Positions 22,001-33,526 of a stretch of 64,000 nucleotides of DNA are shown piece after piece; position 1 is the stretch's first letter, and each line of letters opens with the position of its first letter. Origin of the DNA: Alisma plantago-aquatica. Its lineage: Eukaryota; Streptophyta; Magnoliopsida; Alismatales; Alismataceae. Under the pieces are notes generated by a model that saw only the letters and a list, made by a program, of their open reading frames with translations, made no database searches and was not told the DNA's origin. The position numbers and the translations under genes are program-made. The stretch spans positions 1,390,227,863 through 1,390,291,862 of the forward strand of contig OY856410.1 of NCBI GenBank assembly GCA_963693085.1, written 5' to 3'.

Positions 22001-22942
22001 TGGAATGTCGAGGTCTAACTTGGTTACATTTCCAGTGTCTTCTCTAAACTTCAGTCAATTAGCAAAGATTTTATGTACATCCCTCATGAATGCTTTATGC
22101 ATTACTATGACCTTTGACTGGCTAGAGGTATATTTGGGGTCCCTTGAAAGTCTTTCCCAAGTCTTCCCATTTGTGAAGCGTTTGCATCCTTATCTCCTAA
22201 TGCCTTGTTAGCATGTTCTGCCTATTCGGCCGGGTCTATGAAGACCACATTAATCCATTTCTCTGTTAGGATGTAGTCTTTCTTAATAATCCTTACTTAC
22301 AGCTTGTACTCGCCACTGCACTCTAAGATGTCACTGCTATCTATAGGTAGCTATATGATGGAGGACATGAACTCTTGTGTCAAAGCATCATAAGAGCTCA
22401 TGCTTCTGAAATACTTTTTGTACATTCCTAGTTTCTCAAAGCTCTATTTCACCCTGTTGTAGATCGCTAGTTGCTCTAAAGTGATGATGTCACCATACTT
22501 GGTTGCCTTGTATTTCGTTCTTTTGAATATGTCACACATATTTCATGGAGTTCTTCATCTATGGCACTAGCTGATTGTCAGTTTTCTCCCTTCTGCTTGC
22601 ATGTGCTAGTTGGTTGGGGATGTTTATAGGTATTGATGCTTTCTCCTCAGATAACCTGGTCGCTGTCTTGGTCTTCTCCTCCTCTATTTCTGGTGCAATT
22701 CTCTTCTTGTGATTTAGCACCTCCTCAGATGGTGTGCACTTAGAGCCCTCTATTTCTATCTATTCTTCCCCTTCTTCTGACTCTTGAATGATTGGTTTGG
22801 CTAGGATCTTTGCCATATCTGCTTTTACTCTAGCCATGATGCTTTTTGAGGTAGGTTCCCCATGTTGTTCAGTGTAACTTGCATGTTCATCTTTTAGTTT
22901 TTCCACTCTCTTTATTTCTTCTGTGGTCATCAAAGCTCTCAC
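19025..22942 (-). pseudogene. N-terminal part of the Ulp1-carrying transposon ORF, multiply frameshifted
   Basis: A row of minus-strand pieces in shifting frames leads into the Ulp1 domain. In coding order these are a Lys/Glu-rich start (22942-22760); a block reading CDIFKRTKYKATKYGD...FEKLGMYKKYFRSM (about 22540-22360), typical of plant mobile-domain proteins; 21820-21536; a Thr-run then Lys-rich linker (21535-21104); an acidic and proline-rich piece (20475-20104); and 19950-19717 and 19245-19021. The order of mobile domain, charged linker and C-terminal Ulp1 fits one long transposon protein. I cannot place the terminal inverted repeats, so the element class is open. Confidence 0.5.
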
Positions 22943-24550
22943 CCTCTGGGTTACTCAGGTTCATGCACTTGGATCTTCCCCTACTTTCCTTCCATCTCAT
23001 GCTGTAGATACAATAAGTATCTCTAGCAAGAATAAATAGATGGGTAAAAGGGAATGGAAATATGTTAGGTTATAGATTTGCAATTAGAAATAGCAAGAAT
23101 AAATCGAGCACTAGCAATCGATGGTATTATCTGGTAAATACAATGCTGAAACAACAGACAAAGGTAACAACTGATGGCCTCAACCAATGATTTCTAATAG
23201 ATGATGAAAAGGTCAATCGGTGGTTCCTTCTACTAATCGTTACACAATGGAAACAGGCGGTGATGGATAGGTTAAAGTCGAAGATGGATGTTCAGATGTT
23301 GACACAGAATAGTCAGTGGCAGGATCAGTTGGTGGTTCCCTAAATCGATGGCTAACCAGTTGAAGGCCTAAGACAGGCGATGGAAATAGGCAGTGATGAC
23401 CATACAGGAATCGACTCAAGGTCAGTATAATCAAAAGTCAGAATTGATGGAGAAATGCAATGGATGAGGGGGTGACGACGGAGAAGGTTTGGAGACAACC
23501 GAAGGTTGGCGGTGATGCCAAAATAGTCGATGGCTCAAACAACCAGTAGAGGAAATGGGTGGTGATCTGAATCAACCGATGGGTGTGCTGAAAAGGTGAG
23601 GGTAGGTGGCGGTTAGTAAGGAGGATGGAAGAGACGATTTCTGGTCAATGATTTGAACTGTGTGGGAAGTAGGAAGGCGGAAAATATGATGCCACAAGGC
23701 CAAGTAAAGAAAACTTAAGTTTTTGGGTTACCTTGGCGACGCTGGTGTTGTGCTCGTCACTAGCGTGGCAAAATATCTTTATCATTCTCACTTTGTTGGA
23801 CAAGAAACCACAAATTGGGCACCCAACCTCTTAGGTGACCAAAGTGGCCTCCAATGGCCTTTCAGGCCAAATTAAGCCACTTAAAGGGTAATTTAGAATA
23901 AGATTGACCCCAATTTGATCAAGTTGAGGCATTTTAAGTTTGAAATGGGTCTCATGTATCCCACATTATGTGTAATTGGGTAAATTAGGTCTGATTTGGG
24001 GGAAAACATGCCTGATTTTTTGGAAATAGCTCTTATTTGGGAGTTTAGGTCTTATTACAAAGAATATTAGGGGTATCTAGGTTTGACAAAAAAAACCTAA
24101 TTCATTTCTAGCAAGCATTAATATATAACAACTCCAGAATATAGAAAACATATGAGGCTTAATCCTTATTTCAACATCATAGGGTACTACTTTGTTGCCA
24201 TTCATGAGACTCTATTTGTCATCACACTAGCACATGATATGAATCCTTATCATATTATCCCATGCTACCAACCCTTATCACATCATGACGTGAATCACAC
24301 CTCTATCAGGGTTCAACCATGTCCAAAGGTCACTAAGACCATCACTCCTACAAGAACATCATTACCTTCCCATGCCTTCCAAAGAGTTAACAAACCATCA
24401 TCACATTTCTGATACATATGTTCAACATAACATTGCAATCAATGTTTTAAAAAAATGTTAAGTGGTAAGTGTGCAGACATCACCTTATAACTGGTTAATA
24501 AACGGTTTATATATCTAAACACCTAGAAAACAATAATAAAACACTCAAAT
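22943..24550. other. Non-coding flank with degenerate CGATGG-type motif array
   Basis: At about 23110-23660 variants of TCGATGG, CGGTGATGG and CGGTGGTT recur every 20-50 bp without forming a true tandem repeat. It could be the subterminal region of the Ulp1-carrying transposon or an old LTR. 23700-24540 is AT-rich and without coding signal. The CAAAT before element A (24546-24550) is its target duplication. Confidence 0.45.
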
Positions 24551-27500
24551 TGTGACACCCCGCCATCACAAAGACAACGAGATGACACGCGAAAATGCGC
24601 GGAACCAAATATTACCTAAAACACAGGTTAATTTAAACCGATTGCGGAAAGCATACATACAGAACATTTGCAACCAGGCCCTACAAGAAGATCAGGTCAT
24701 ATATATATATAGATATATTAAAGATCACCTGTCACATATGTTCACCACTTAAAGTCACCCACTGTCGCAACATCGTATATTAGTTCATCACCTGTTTATA
24801 CATACAAAACAACCACGTACGACCAGTAGTAGGGTATACAAAAATTACAGTAGCTAAACATCGTGAAACGTCATCAAAACACTTTCAAGGACCCGAGAGT
24901 ATAGGGATGACTCTAGGAGTCTACTACAAAACCACCAAAACAACATCATGTCCATCTCTTACCTTCTACTGCTCTTCTTGCTGCTTGGCCGCAACCTCAC
25001 GACCACCACCACGTCTAGAGTGATCACCTAAAAAGGGTGTAAACCAGCGGGGTGAGACACACAATCCCAGCGAGAAATATAACTCCCTGCCGCAACTATA
25101 AAACCTCAAAGGTTAAAGCAGATAACATCAAATAACTAAAAGAGTGTATAACAAGAGCAGTATACTGAGCAAAGCTATTAATACCATCAAGCTTACCAAG
25201 ATATATGGGAGGCATATTACCAAGTATTCTTTATGGAACATGATTGACAAGATAAGCTTTATAAGAACTTATCACAATATATAAGGATCGTACACGTATC
25301 TGCAAGGTGTAACTAGATCAGCTGTGCTAGCAAGGCCTCAATCAATGTTTCGTGTTTTGCTCTAAGCAGAATGTATTTCTTTGGCTGGATTACGTTTTAT
25401 TATGCCCTCAGGAAGTGAGCCTTCCCTGCTCAACTCCAACCATTGGCTGCGAAGCCCAATCCAGTGCCATACAAGGTCTCCGGAAATCCGGACTCCATGG
25501 CCTCACCTTCTCGTGGTCAGTACGCAAATCATCAAGCAAGACTGTAGTCTTATGCTTATAGGCCTCAGCCTCTGGGTTAGCTCTGCAAGCTACCCATCTC
25601 TAACTCACCTCATCATAGGTGCTAGTATATACATCTGAGCCATGAACGCATCATGCTCATCATCACATATCTTGAGCCGTGGGTCTGTTCACCATGCTCC
25701 ATACATCCTGAGTCTGCAACCACAGTTGCACTCAACCCACCTATTTTAGGCTAGGGGAAACCTCACATATTCAACAATATGCGCTCCAGGCAATCCTGCA
25801 GGATAAACCTGTTTCACCATCACCAATTACTGACGGTAATGGGTCTATGGCCAGGGCAAACTACATGATATGTTCATCTGTAATTGATTAGTATATTTTA
25901 AGCCAATTGTTGAGGAAAAACAAGGTATAAACATAGCCTTATAGAATTACATCATTGTTTCCATCAATATATTGTCTTGGGACCTCAATTCCTCATGATA
26001 TCAACCATTGCCTCTCAAGGCATCACAATCATGCATCAACATCCAAGAAACACATCCCTTATCTCATCATCAAAGGATAACAACTCAACTAGGCACTCAA
26101 CCTCATATCAGGTCCTCAGACCTATCAACTTGTTACTTTATTGACAAGGATTATCGTCACATTGTGCTAGTCAAAGCACATATATCTCATAGCTCTTACC
26201 AGGATATGAATCCATATGAAATATCTACATGGTTAGTATTCAAATTTGCAGAGATTATTGAAACCATCATGGATTAACAGAATGATCATGCTATCAAGTA
26301 TTACACAAGCTTTATCATTCATAGAATTATAATCAATCATGGGCATATATTATGCCTTATACGTGTGACCATATGCATGTATTATATCAACATGTGAAGC
26401 AACATCATAAGCTTACAAGCTTCCTGGTTCACAACCTATCATTATATCTCATCATCATGTTTGCAGGATGCAAGGTGATTACATCATGTCACTTGTGTTA
26501 TCATTATTAAAAGAGAACCAACAACTATATACATTCTGGGTTATCAGAACCCTCACCAAAACTCCTGCAACCCTCACTATAGGTATGGCGAATAGTGCCA
26601 ACCCTCACCTAGGGGCGGGGGGTACCGCCTAGGATTCCAAACCCTAAAGCAACTCACCACCATACCAACCAAACACTCCACATCCTCTAACATGCACCAA
26701 GGTTCCACTAACACTCATGGTGTCGGGCAACCATCCACGAGGTTATAACGTGCAACACTACCATGGATATCGGCCAAGGGTCTAACGTGCACCAAGCTAG
26801 GGTTAGAGTTAGGTTCCACTTTCGGGCTAACCTTCAACATAAGCCATATCGGCCAAAGGGGTGTCGCCCAAGGGGCCCCTATTGTGCAACCTTCCAGCAT
26901 CATCTGAGAGTTAACCCTATCAGCCAGGGTAACCATGACGCCCAAGAAAGGTGTCGTGCATGGCCAACATCATAACAGTCAGCATCCTAGGGTTGGCATG
27001 TCAGGCATGAAACCATATCGTCCAAGCTTATCCAGGATAACGACCAAGGTTGTGCCCGGTACCAAGCTATCAAAGTCTATCGGCCAAGACCACCCTAAGG
27101 CAAGGGAGTGCATCGAGCACCCTCTCTACATGGTGTGTCGTCCAAGACTTAACCTTAAGGAGGATATTGGGCAACATCTCAGCAAGAGTATATCACCCAT
27201 CTATCAACTCCACCAAGGGTATCGACCAGGGGACTATAACGGGCACCAACTAAGCTTCAACTAGGCATATCGGCCAGGGATACAAGAATCACCCAAGCAA
27301 GCTTATCTACCAAGGATTACACCTCAAGGACATATCATGCATTAAGGGTAGACATCTCTTGTCGCCTAGAGAAGCACTAACGCCCAAGCTTGGGTTGAGG
27401 CTTCAAATCAACCAAGATGCCCATCCAAGGGTTTATCCACCATGTCGCCCAAACCCTAACTCTAGGGTGGATAAGAGGTATCGGGCACCAAGGTAAACTA

Positions 27501-29093
27501 TCTCACAAAGGAGTATCGGGCAGGGCACTCAACAACCCATAACGCTCAGGCACACATGGGTATGGGCCAGAGGTACAACCCAAGACAAGAAGGTTATCAG
27601 GCAACATTAACCCCAAAGCCATTTCGTGCAAGACACAACCCAACAAGGTCATCTTCAACCTCAAGCACAAGGGCACCAAACCCTAATTGATCAAGAAGGT
27701 CGACTCACCTCTCAAAAACCAAGAGATAGGGGTGTTGCACAACCTCTTTCACAAATGGGGCAACCACAAGGATCCAACTCAACATAGGTCATCAAAAGTT
27801 CACCTCTCAAATCCATGGTGAGAGGAGGGTATTGCCCAAGCAACTAGAATATAAGCTCACCTTTAAACTTAAACAAGAGACGGGTATTGCCCACATTACT
27901 AGAGCCCAAACTCACTTCTCTAGACCAAAGAGAGAAAGGAGTGTTGCTACCAAAGAAAACCTCAACTATGGTTCGGCCAACTAGGTGTAAAGGCATATAG
28001 CCCATTAGCATCAACAACAATAACACCAACATCATGCTCATAAAGTCCATAAGATCAACAACATGTTCTAGAATAAGAAACATACATGCATGGCTGATTG
28101 TCAACATATATGAAACATGCAACATAGGGAAAGTAGTATAGCTAGGGTTAGAAGTTATGTAATCTGCCTTAAGCAAACTCCTCAAGCTCCAAAACTCCAA
28201 GCTTCTAGCTCCTAGATCCTAGCTCCAAGCACACCACTTCGGCCACCTCAAGAAAAGGAACAAGAAACATAACCACCATGGCGGAAGAGTAGGCAAGATG
28301 GAGAAGAAGATGCTAAGGAGAGAGGGAAGATGCTTACCAAAGGACAAGACCCACCTATGGTTTGTCCACCAAGCTAAAGGAAGAAGAAGGGATCACCACC
28401 AAGGGAGAAGGATCATCCACCAACTTGCTCTAAAGGGTAGGTGTATCATGCACCAAGGAAGAGAGGAGCAACAAAGACCTAAAGGGTTCCTAAGGAAGAG
28501 AAAGGAAAGGCATATATAGATGGGGGTCAAGGTTATACCAAGGCACGATGTCACCTTACCAAGGGACACTTGTCCACATGTTCCACCACCTTGCAAAACA
28601 CATGCACGTGCCATGCCACAACTCAAACAAGGATCGGCCACATGTCCAAGCTAGGGTGACACAACCAAGGCAAGGAGGTGAACAAAGGTCAAAGGCCGAC
28701 ACACTACTCCTCCATGACTGATACACCCCATGGGTGATACCCCATGGCCGACACAAGGCACCCTTGCCTGATATAGGGCTCAACCAAGCAAGGCAAGGCC
28801 CAAACAAGGGAAAACAAGGCCCAAAAGAGCTCAACCAAGCCCAAGACAACCCAAGGCATGAGCCCAAACCTTCCTCTCAAACCTAGAGGAAGCAAAGAGA
28901 GAGAAAGACATCTCTCAAGGTGACAAACTTGCTCTTCAACCCTATCTTAGGTTATTTTGCAAGTAGCACCTCCATCTCTCAACAAAGTACAAGCAAACCC
29001 TAATCACCACTAAAGGTGATTAGCAAGCAAACAAGCACCAATTTTAGGCAAAAAAAATAGGGTAAGCCCAAAACGAAGGTCAGGTTCCTTACA
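24551..29093 (-). repeat. Element A 3' LTR (4543 bp)
   Basis: On the plus strand it starts TGTGACACCCC and ends GGTTCCTTACA, giving TG...CA ends on the minus strand. It pairs over its whole length with 48168-52748. Conserved blocks shared with B's LTRs include AAAAAGGGTGTAAACCAGCG (about 25030) and the end CGAAGGTCAGG. The middle (about 26580-27850) is filled with a degenerate CG-containing motif (see findings). Small frames inside are not genes. Confidence 0.92.
28511..28520 (-). promoter_or_regulatory. Element A left-LTR TATA box
   Basis: The minus strand reads TCTATATATG, 575 nt from the LTR start. The same box occurs at the same depth in the right A LTR (52166-52175), so U3 is about 0.6 kb and the remaining 3.9 kb is R/U5. 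Confidence 0.7.
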
Positions 29094-29105
29094 AGCCATA
29101 AACCT

Positions 29106-29534
29106 CTACAAAGGGATTTCGTCCTCGAAATCCGAAGAGAAAAGTGAGGGATACTTCCTCCTCATCTCTTCCTCAAGCTCCCACACGGCTTCCTCAATGC
29201 CACGATGATGCCACAGAACGTTCATAAGAGCCAGGTCCTTCCTCTTCAGATTCTTTACTCTTCTGTCATGGATCGCCACCGGACCCTCCTCGTAGGTCAC
29301 GTCTTCATGAAGCTCAACCTCAACTGGCTGTAAAACTGTCCCTATGTCTGGATGACGTTTCTTCAGCATACTGACATGGAACACTGGATGCAACATGTGC
29401 AACTCTGGCAGTAGTTCTAACTTGTAAGCTACCTTGCCAATACGTGCCGGGTATGGCCCCATATACCTGGGTGCCAGTTTGCCCTTTCGGCCAAACCTTA
29501 GCACGCCTTTCCAAGGTGAGACCTTGAGATACAC
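29106..29534 (-). pseudogene. Element A pol end: integrase tail and chromodomain-like C-terminus
   Basis: 143 codons: YLKVSPWKGVLRFGRKGKLAPRYMGPY (the GPY/F-type module of gypsy integrase), HPVFHVSMLKK, and a C-terminal LWHHRGIEEAVWELEEEMRRKYPSLF that has the chromodomain look of Tekay elements. The stop lies 12 nt from the LTR. Compared with B one codon pair is lost in GPYPARIGK. Confidence 0.88.
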
Positions 29535-30582
29535 TTTGTCTCCTACTTGGAACTCTAGAGGTCGTCGGCGATTGTCTGCATAAGACCTCTGTCTGTCCTA
29601 TGCTGTTTTCAACTTTTGTTGTATCACTCTGATCTTTTCTGTTGTTTGTTGTACTAACTTAGGACCCAAAAGCTAATTTTCACCAGACTCATACCAGCAT
29701 AAAGGGGATCTGCACTTCCTTCCATATAGAGCCTCATAAGGAGTCATGTCAATGCTCTGCTGGTAACTATTGTTATAAGCGAACTCTATCAAACTGAGAT
29801 GCATGTCCCAACTACCTAGGAACTACAAAACACAAGATTGGAGAAGATCCTCCAATATCTGAATAGTCCTTTCAGACTGTCCATCCGTCTGGGGGTGGAA
29901 AGCGGTACTGAACCTCAACTGTGTTCCCAACGCATTGTGCAACTGTTCCCAGAAACTAATTGTGAACTGGGGACCTCTGTCGGAAACTATTGTTGCTGGT
30001 ACACTGTGCAAATGCACTATCTCGTCTACATACACCCGAGCATGCTTCTCTGCTGTATACATTGTTTTTACTGGTATGAAATGAGCAGATTTTATCAACC
30101 TGTCCACTATTACCCAAATGGAATCATGATTCCTAGTTGTGTTTGGTAGACCAACTACGAAATCCATGGTTATATGATCCCATTTCCACTGTGGTATCGG
30201 CATGGGTTGCAACATACCTACCAGCTTCTGATGCTCAACTTTAACTTGCTGACATACTGCGCACTTAGCCACAAACTCAGCTACATCCTTCTACAAGCCA
30301 GACCACCAATACAAGTCCTTTAGGTTATGATACATCTTGGTGACTCCTGGATGCATAACATACATTGACGTGTGTGCTTCCTCGAGCACTAGCTTTCTTA
30401 GATTATCACCATCGGGAACCACCATCCTAACATGATAGCAAACTAGTCCATCCTCGGACTCATGGAACCCATCACGCTTTTCGCTACCAAGCTCTGACTT
30501 GATCAACTGTACTATATCATCCGCCTGTTGTGCATCTTTGATCTACTGTCTCAGCGTAGGCTTGACTTGCATTTGTGCCAAC
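29535..30582 (-). pseudogene. Element A pol: integrase core and zinc domain, left of the B insertion
   Basis: The open frame 30272-29823 holds CAVCQQVK, MDFVVGLP (catalytic Asp), a second Asp in IVSDRGPQF, and AFHPQTDGQSERT with the catalytic Glu. 30506-30291 holds the HHCC zinc-binding part (EAHTSMYVMHPGVTKMYHNLKDLYWW). Stops interrupt both joins. Codons before 30582 (AQMQVKPTLRQ) continue from 45661 once element B and its CCAAC duplication are removed. Confidence 0.88.
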
Positions 30583-31152
30583 TGTGGCAACACATCCCAC
30601 TAACACACAGACAACGAGGTGTTACGCGAAAACGTGCGGAAATCACCATAACCACAGATTACCAAAAACACGGGTTAATTAAAACCGATTGCGGAAAATT
30701 GATCAACTGAGAAACTATTACATTCCAGTCCACATCCTGCAAAGAAACAGGTTATATAAACATATACAAGACTTGATACATGTCCACAGCTTAGGGCAAC
30801 AATTGTCTAACCATCACATGAGTTCATCACCTGTTTATATGTACATAAAGGACCACATCCGGCCAGCAGCAGGATATAAAAAACATCGACGGCTATACAT
30901 CGTGGAACAACATCAAAACAACTCCAAGGACCTGAGAGTACAGGTATGACTCTAAGACTCTACTGCAAAACATCCAAAACAGCAGCATATCCATCGCTTG
31001 CCTTCTACTGTTCTTCTTGCTGCTCGGCTGCAACCCCACGACCACCATCACGCCTAGCTCGACTGCCTAAAAAGGGTGTAAACCAGCGGGGTGAGACAAT
31101 TGATCATTATCCCAGAGAGAAACATAACTGCCCGCCGAGACTACAAAACCTC

Positions 31153-31184
<32 letters not shown>

Positions 31185-32440
31185 CAGCTAACCGATAAGA
31201 AGTATAACAAGAGCACATATAATATAAAGTTGTTCATACTAAGCAAACTTACCAGATGTACTCTAGGCATATAACCAATCCTTTTACGGAACATGATTAA
31301 CAAGATAACATATATTGCCACACAACATGATGATCATATAAGTAACTGCAAGATATAACAAGATTAACTATGAAAAAAGGCCTCAACCAATATTTCGTGT
31401 TTAACATAAGCAGTAATTGCTATTCGGCTGGATTACGTATTATTATGCCCTAAGGAAGTGAGCCATACCGCTCAGATCCAACCTTCGGTTGTGAAACCCA
31501 AACCGGTGCCATACAAGGTCAATGGAAGAGCCGAACTCCACGACCTCTCCGCCTCATGGTCAGTGCATGAGTACAACACAAGCAGGACCGCAGTCTCATG
31601 CTGAAGTGGTCTTAGGTACACGATCAGGCTACCCTCTGCCTAGCCCGCCTCGGTACAGGTCTCGGCGCTAGTGAAACTGAGCCACATTCCTATTCACCGT
31701 GCTCTAAGCCATGAACACATTCATGATCCTCATATCACATATCCTGAGCCATGGGCCTATTCACCATGCTCTTATCACAATTAGGCTATGGGCCCGAATC
31801 CGCACCCTGGAGTCTACAACCGAAGTTGCACTCTTACCTCCTCACTTTAGGCTAGGAGCAACCTCGCATATTCAACAATATGCGCTCTGGGTTAACCCGT
31901 AGGAGAACCCGTTTCACCATCACCAATTCCTGACGATGATGGATCTATGGCCAGGGCAACTACATGATATATTCCACTGTGATTAATTAGTATTTTTTAT
32001 ATGGATTGCAAGATTCAACCAAGTTGTATAACATGCAATTATAACAAAAGTAAACAATATCAAACTCAACATTGTGCTTTTACTACAATTCACACCATAC
32101 TGATCCATCACAAGGATCTCACATCACATGTTATCACTTGCCCTCATGCCAATCAATCTAGATCCATCTCAATGATCACCACATACCATGGGATCTCAAT
32201 CCCTCATCACGTAGTGCCACTGCCTCTCGAGGCTTACATCATCCTCATCATAGAATAGGAATCACATTGTACCTGTTATCTCAGTATCAAGAGTAACTAT
32301 CAAGGTAGTGTTACTCATCACATATACCTCATAGCCCTTTTTCTTGGCTATGCCTCACCTGCATGGTTAGTACGCAATAATCATAGAATGATCATGCTAT
32401 CAATATAAGGTGACATGAAGGATTAGATGTACTTCCTTAA
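30583..32440 (-). repeat. Truncated chimeric B LTR
   Basis: It starts TGTGGCAACACATCCC after CCAAC. Up to 30945 it follows B's left LTR (32905 on). From 30982 on it follows B's right LTR (offset 11089) almost base for base. The switch lies in the 36 bp between these two diagnostic sites. It lacks the last 2 kb of the LTR. Confidence 0.85.
31155..31183. repeat. (AT)n microsatellite in chimeric B LTR
   Basis: 29 bp of uninterrupted AT at the same LTR position as the longer runs at 33477 and 42244. Confidence 0.9.
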
Positions 32441-32904
32441 TGGAATCATGATTCCTAGTTGTGTTTGGTAGACCAACTACGAAATCCATGGTTATATGAT
32501 CCCATTTCCACTGTGGTATCGGCATGGGTTGCAACATACCTACCAGCTTCTGATGCTCAACTTTAACTTGCTGACATACTGCGCACTTAGCCACAAACTC
32601 AGCTACATCCTTCTACAAGCCAGACCACCAATACAAGTCCTTTAGGTTATGATACATCTTGGTGACTCCTGGATGCATAACATACATTGACGTGTGTGCT
32701 TCCTCGAGCACTAGCTTTCTTAGATTATCACCATCGGGAACCACCATCCTAACATGATAGCAAACTAGTCCATCCTCAGACTCATGGAACCCATCACGCT
32801 TTTCGCTACCAAGCTCTAACTTGATCAACTGTACTATATCATCCGCCTGTTGTGCATCTTTGATCTACTGTCTCAGCGTAGGCTTGACTTGCATTTGTGC
32901 CAAC
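32441..32904 (-). pseudogene. Second copy of element A integrase zinc-domain segment
   Basis: This duplicates 30119-30582. It carries the HHCC block and CAVCQQVK but is cut inside the integrase core at the duplication junction. It ends in CCAAC, the left target duplication of the full-length element B. Confidence 0.88.
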
Positions 32905-33475
32905 TATGGCAACACATCCCACTAACACACAGACAACGAGGTGTTACGCGAAAACGTGCGGAAATCACCATAACCACAGATTACCAAAAACACGGGTTAA
33001 TTAAAACCGATTGCGGAAAATTGATCAACTGAGAAACTATTACATTCCAGTCCACATCCTGCAAAGAAACAGGTTATATAAACATATACAAGACTTGATA
33101 CATGTCCACAGCTTAGGGCAACAGTTGTCTAACCATCACATGAGTTCATCACCTGTTTATATGTACATAAAGGACCACATCCGGCCAGCAGCAGGATATA
33201 AAAAACATCGACGGCTATACATCGTGGAACAACATCAAAACACCTCCAAGGACCTGAGAGTACAGGTATGACTCTAAGACTCTACTGCAAAACATCCAAA
33301 ACAACAACATATCCATCGCTTGCCTTCTAATGTTCTTCTTGCTGCTCAGCCGCAACCCCGCGACCACCACCACGCCTAGATCGACCGCCTAAAAAGGGTG
33401 TAAACCAGCGGGGTGAGACAATTGATCATTGTCTAAGTGAGAAACATAACTCCCCGCCGAAACTACAAAACCTCA

Positions 33476-33476
<1 letters not shown>

Positions 33477-33525
<49 letters not shown>
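33477..33525. repeat. (AT)n microsatellite in B left LTR
   Basis: 49 bp with one G interruption (33495). Homologous to the 79-bp run in the right LTR. Confidence 0.9.

Positions 33526-33526
<1 letters not shown>

Larger units (their letters stand above)
30119..32440 (-). repeat. Extra partial copy of the A/B junction (2.3-kb duplicated unit)
   Basis: A pol sequence (30119-30582) joined to the start of a B LTR (30583-32440) is repeated at 32441 onward with an offset of 2322 bp. The A-derived parts differ at only three sites (30456, 30496, 30584), each G here and A in the right copy. The unit stops at 32439-32441, where AAT is shared between the LTR and A pol, a microhomology junction. Confidence 0.9.
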
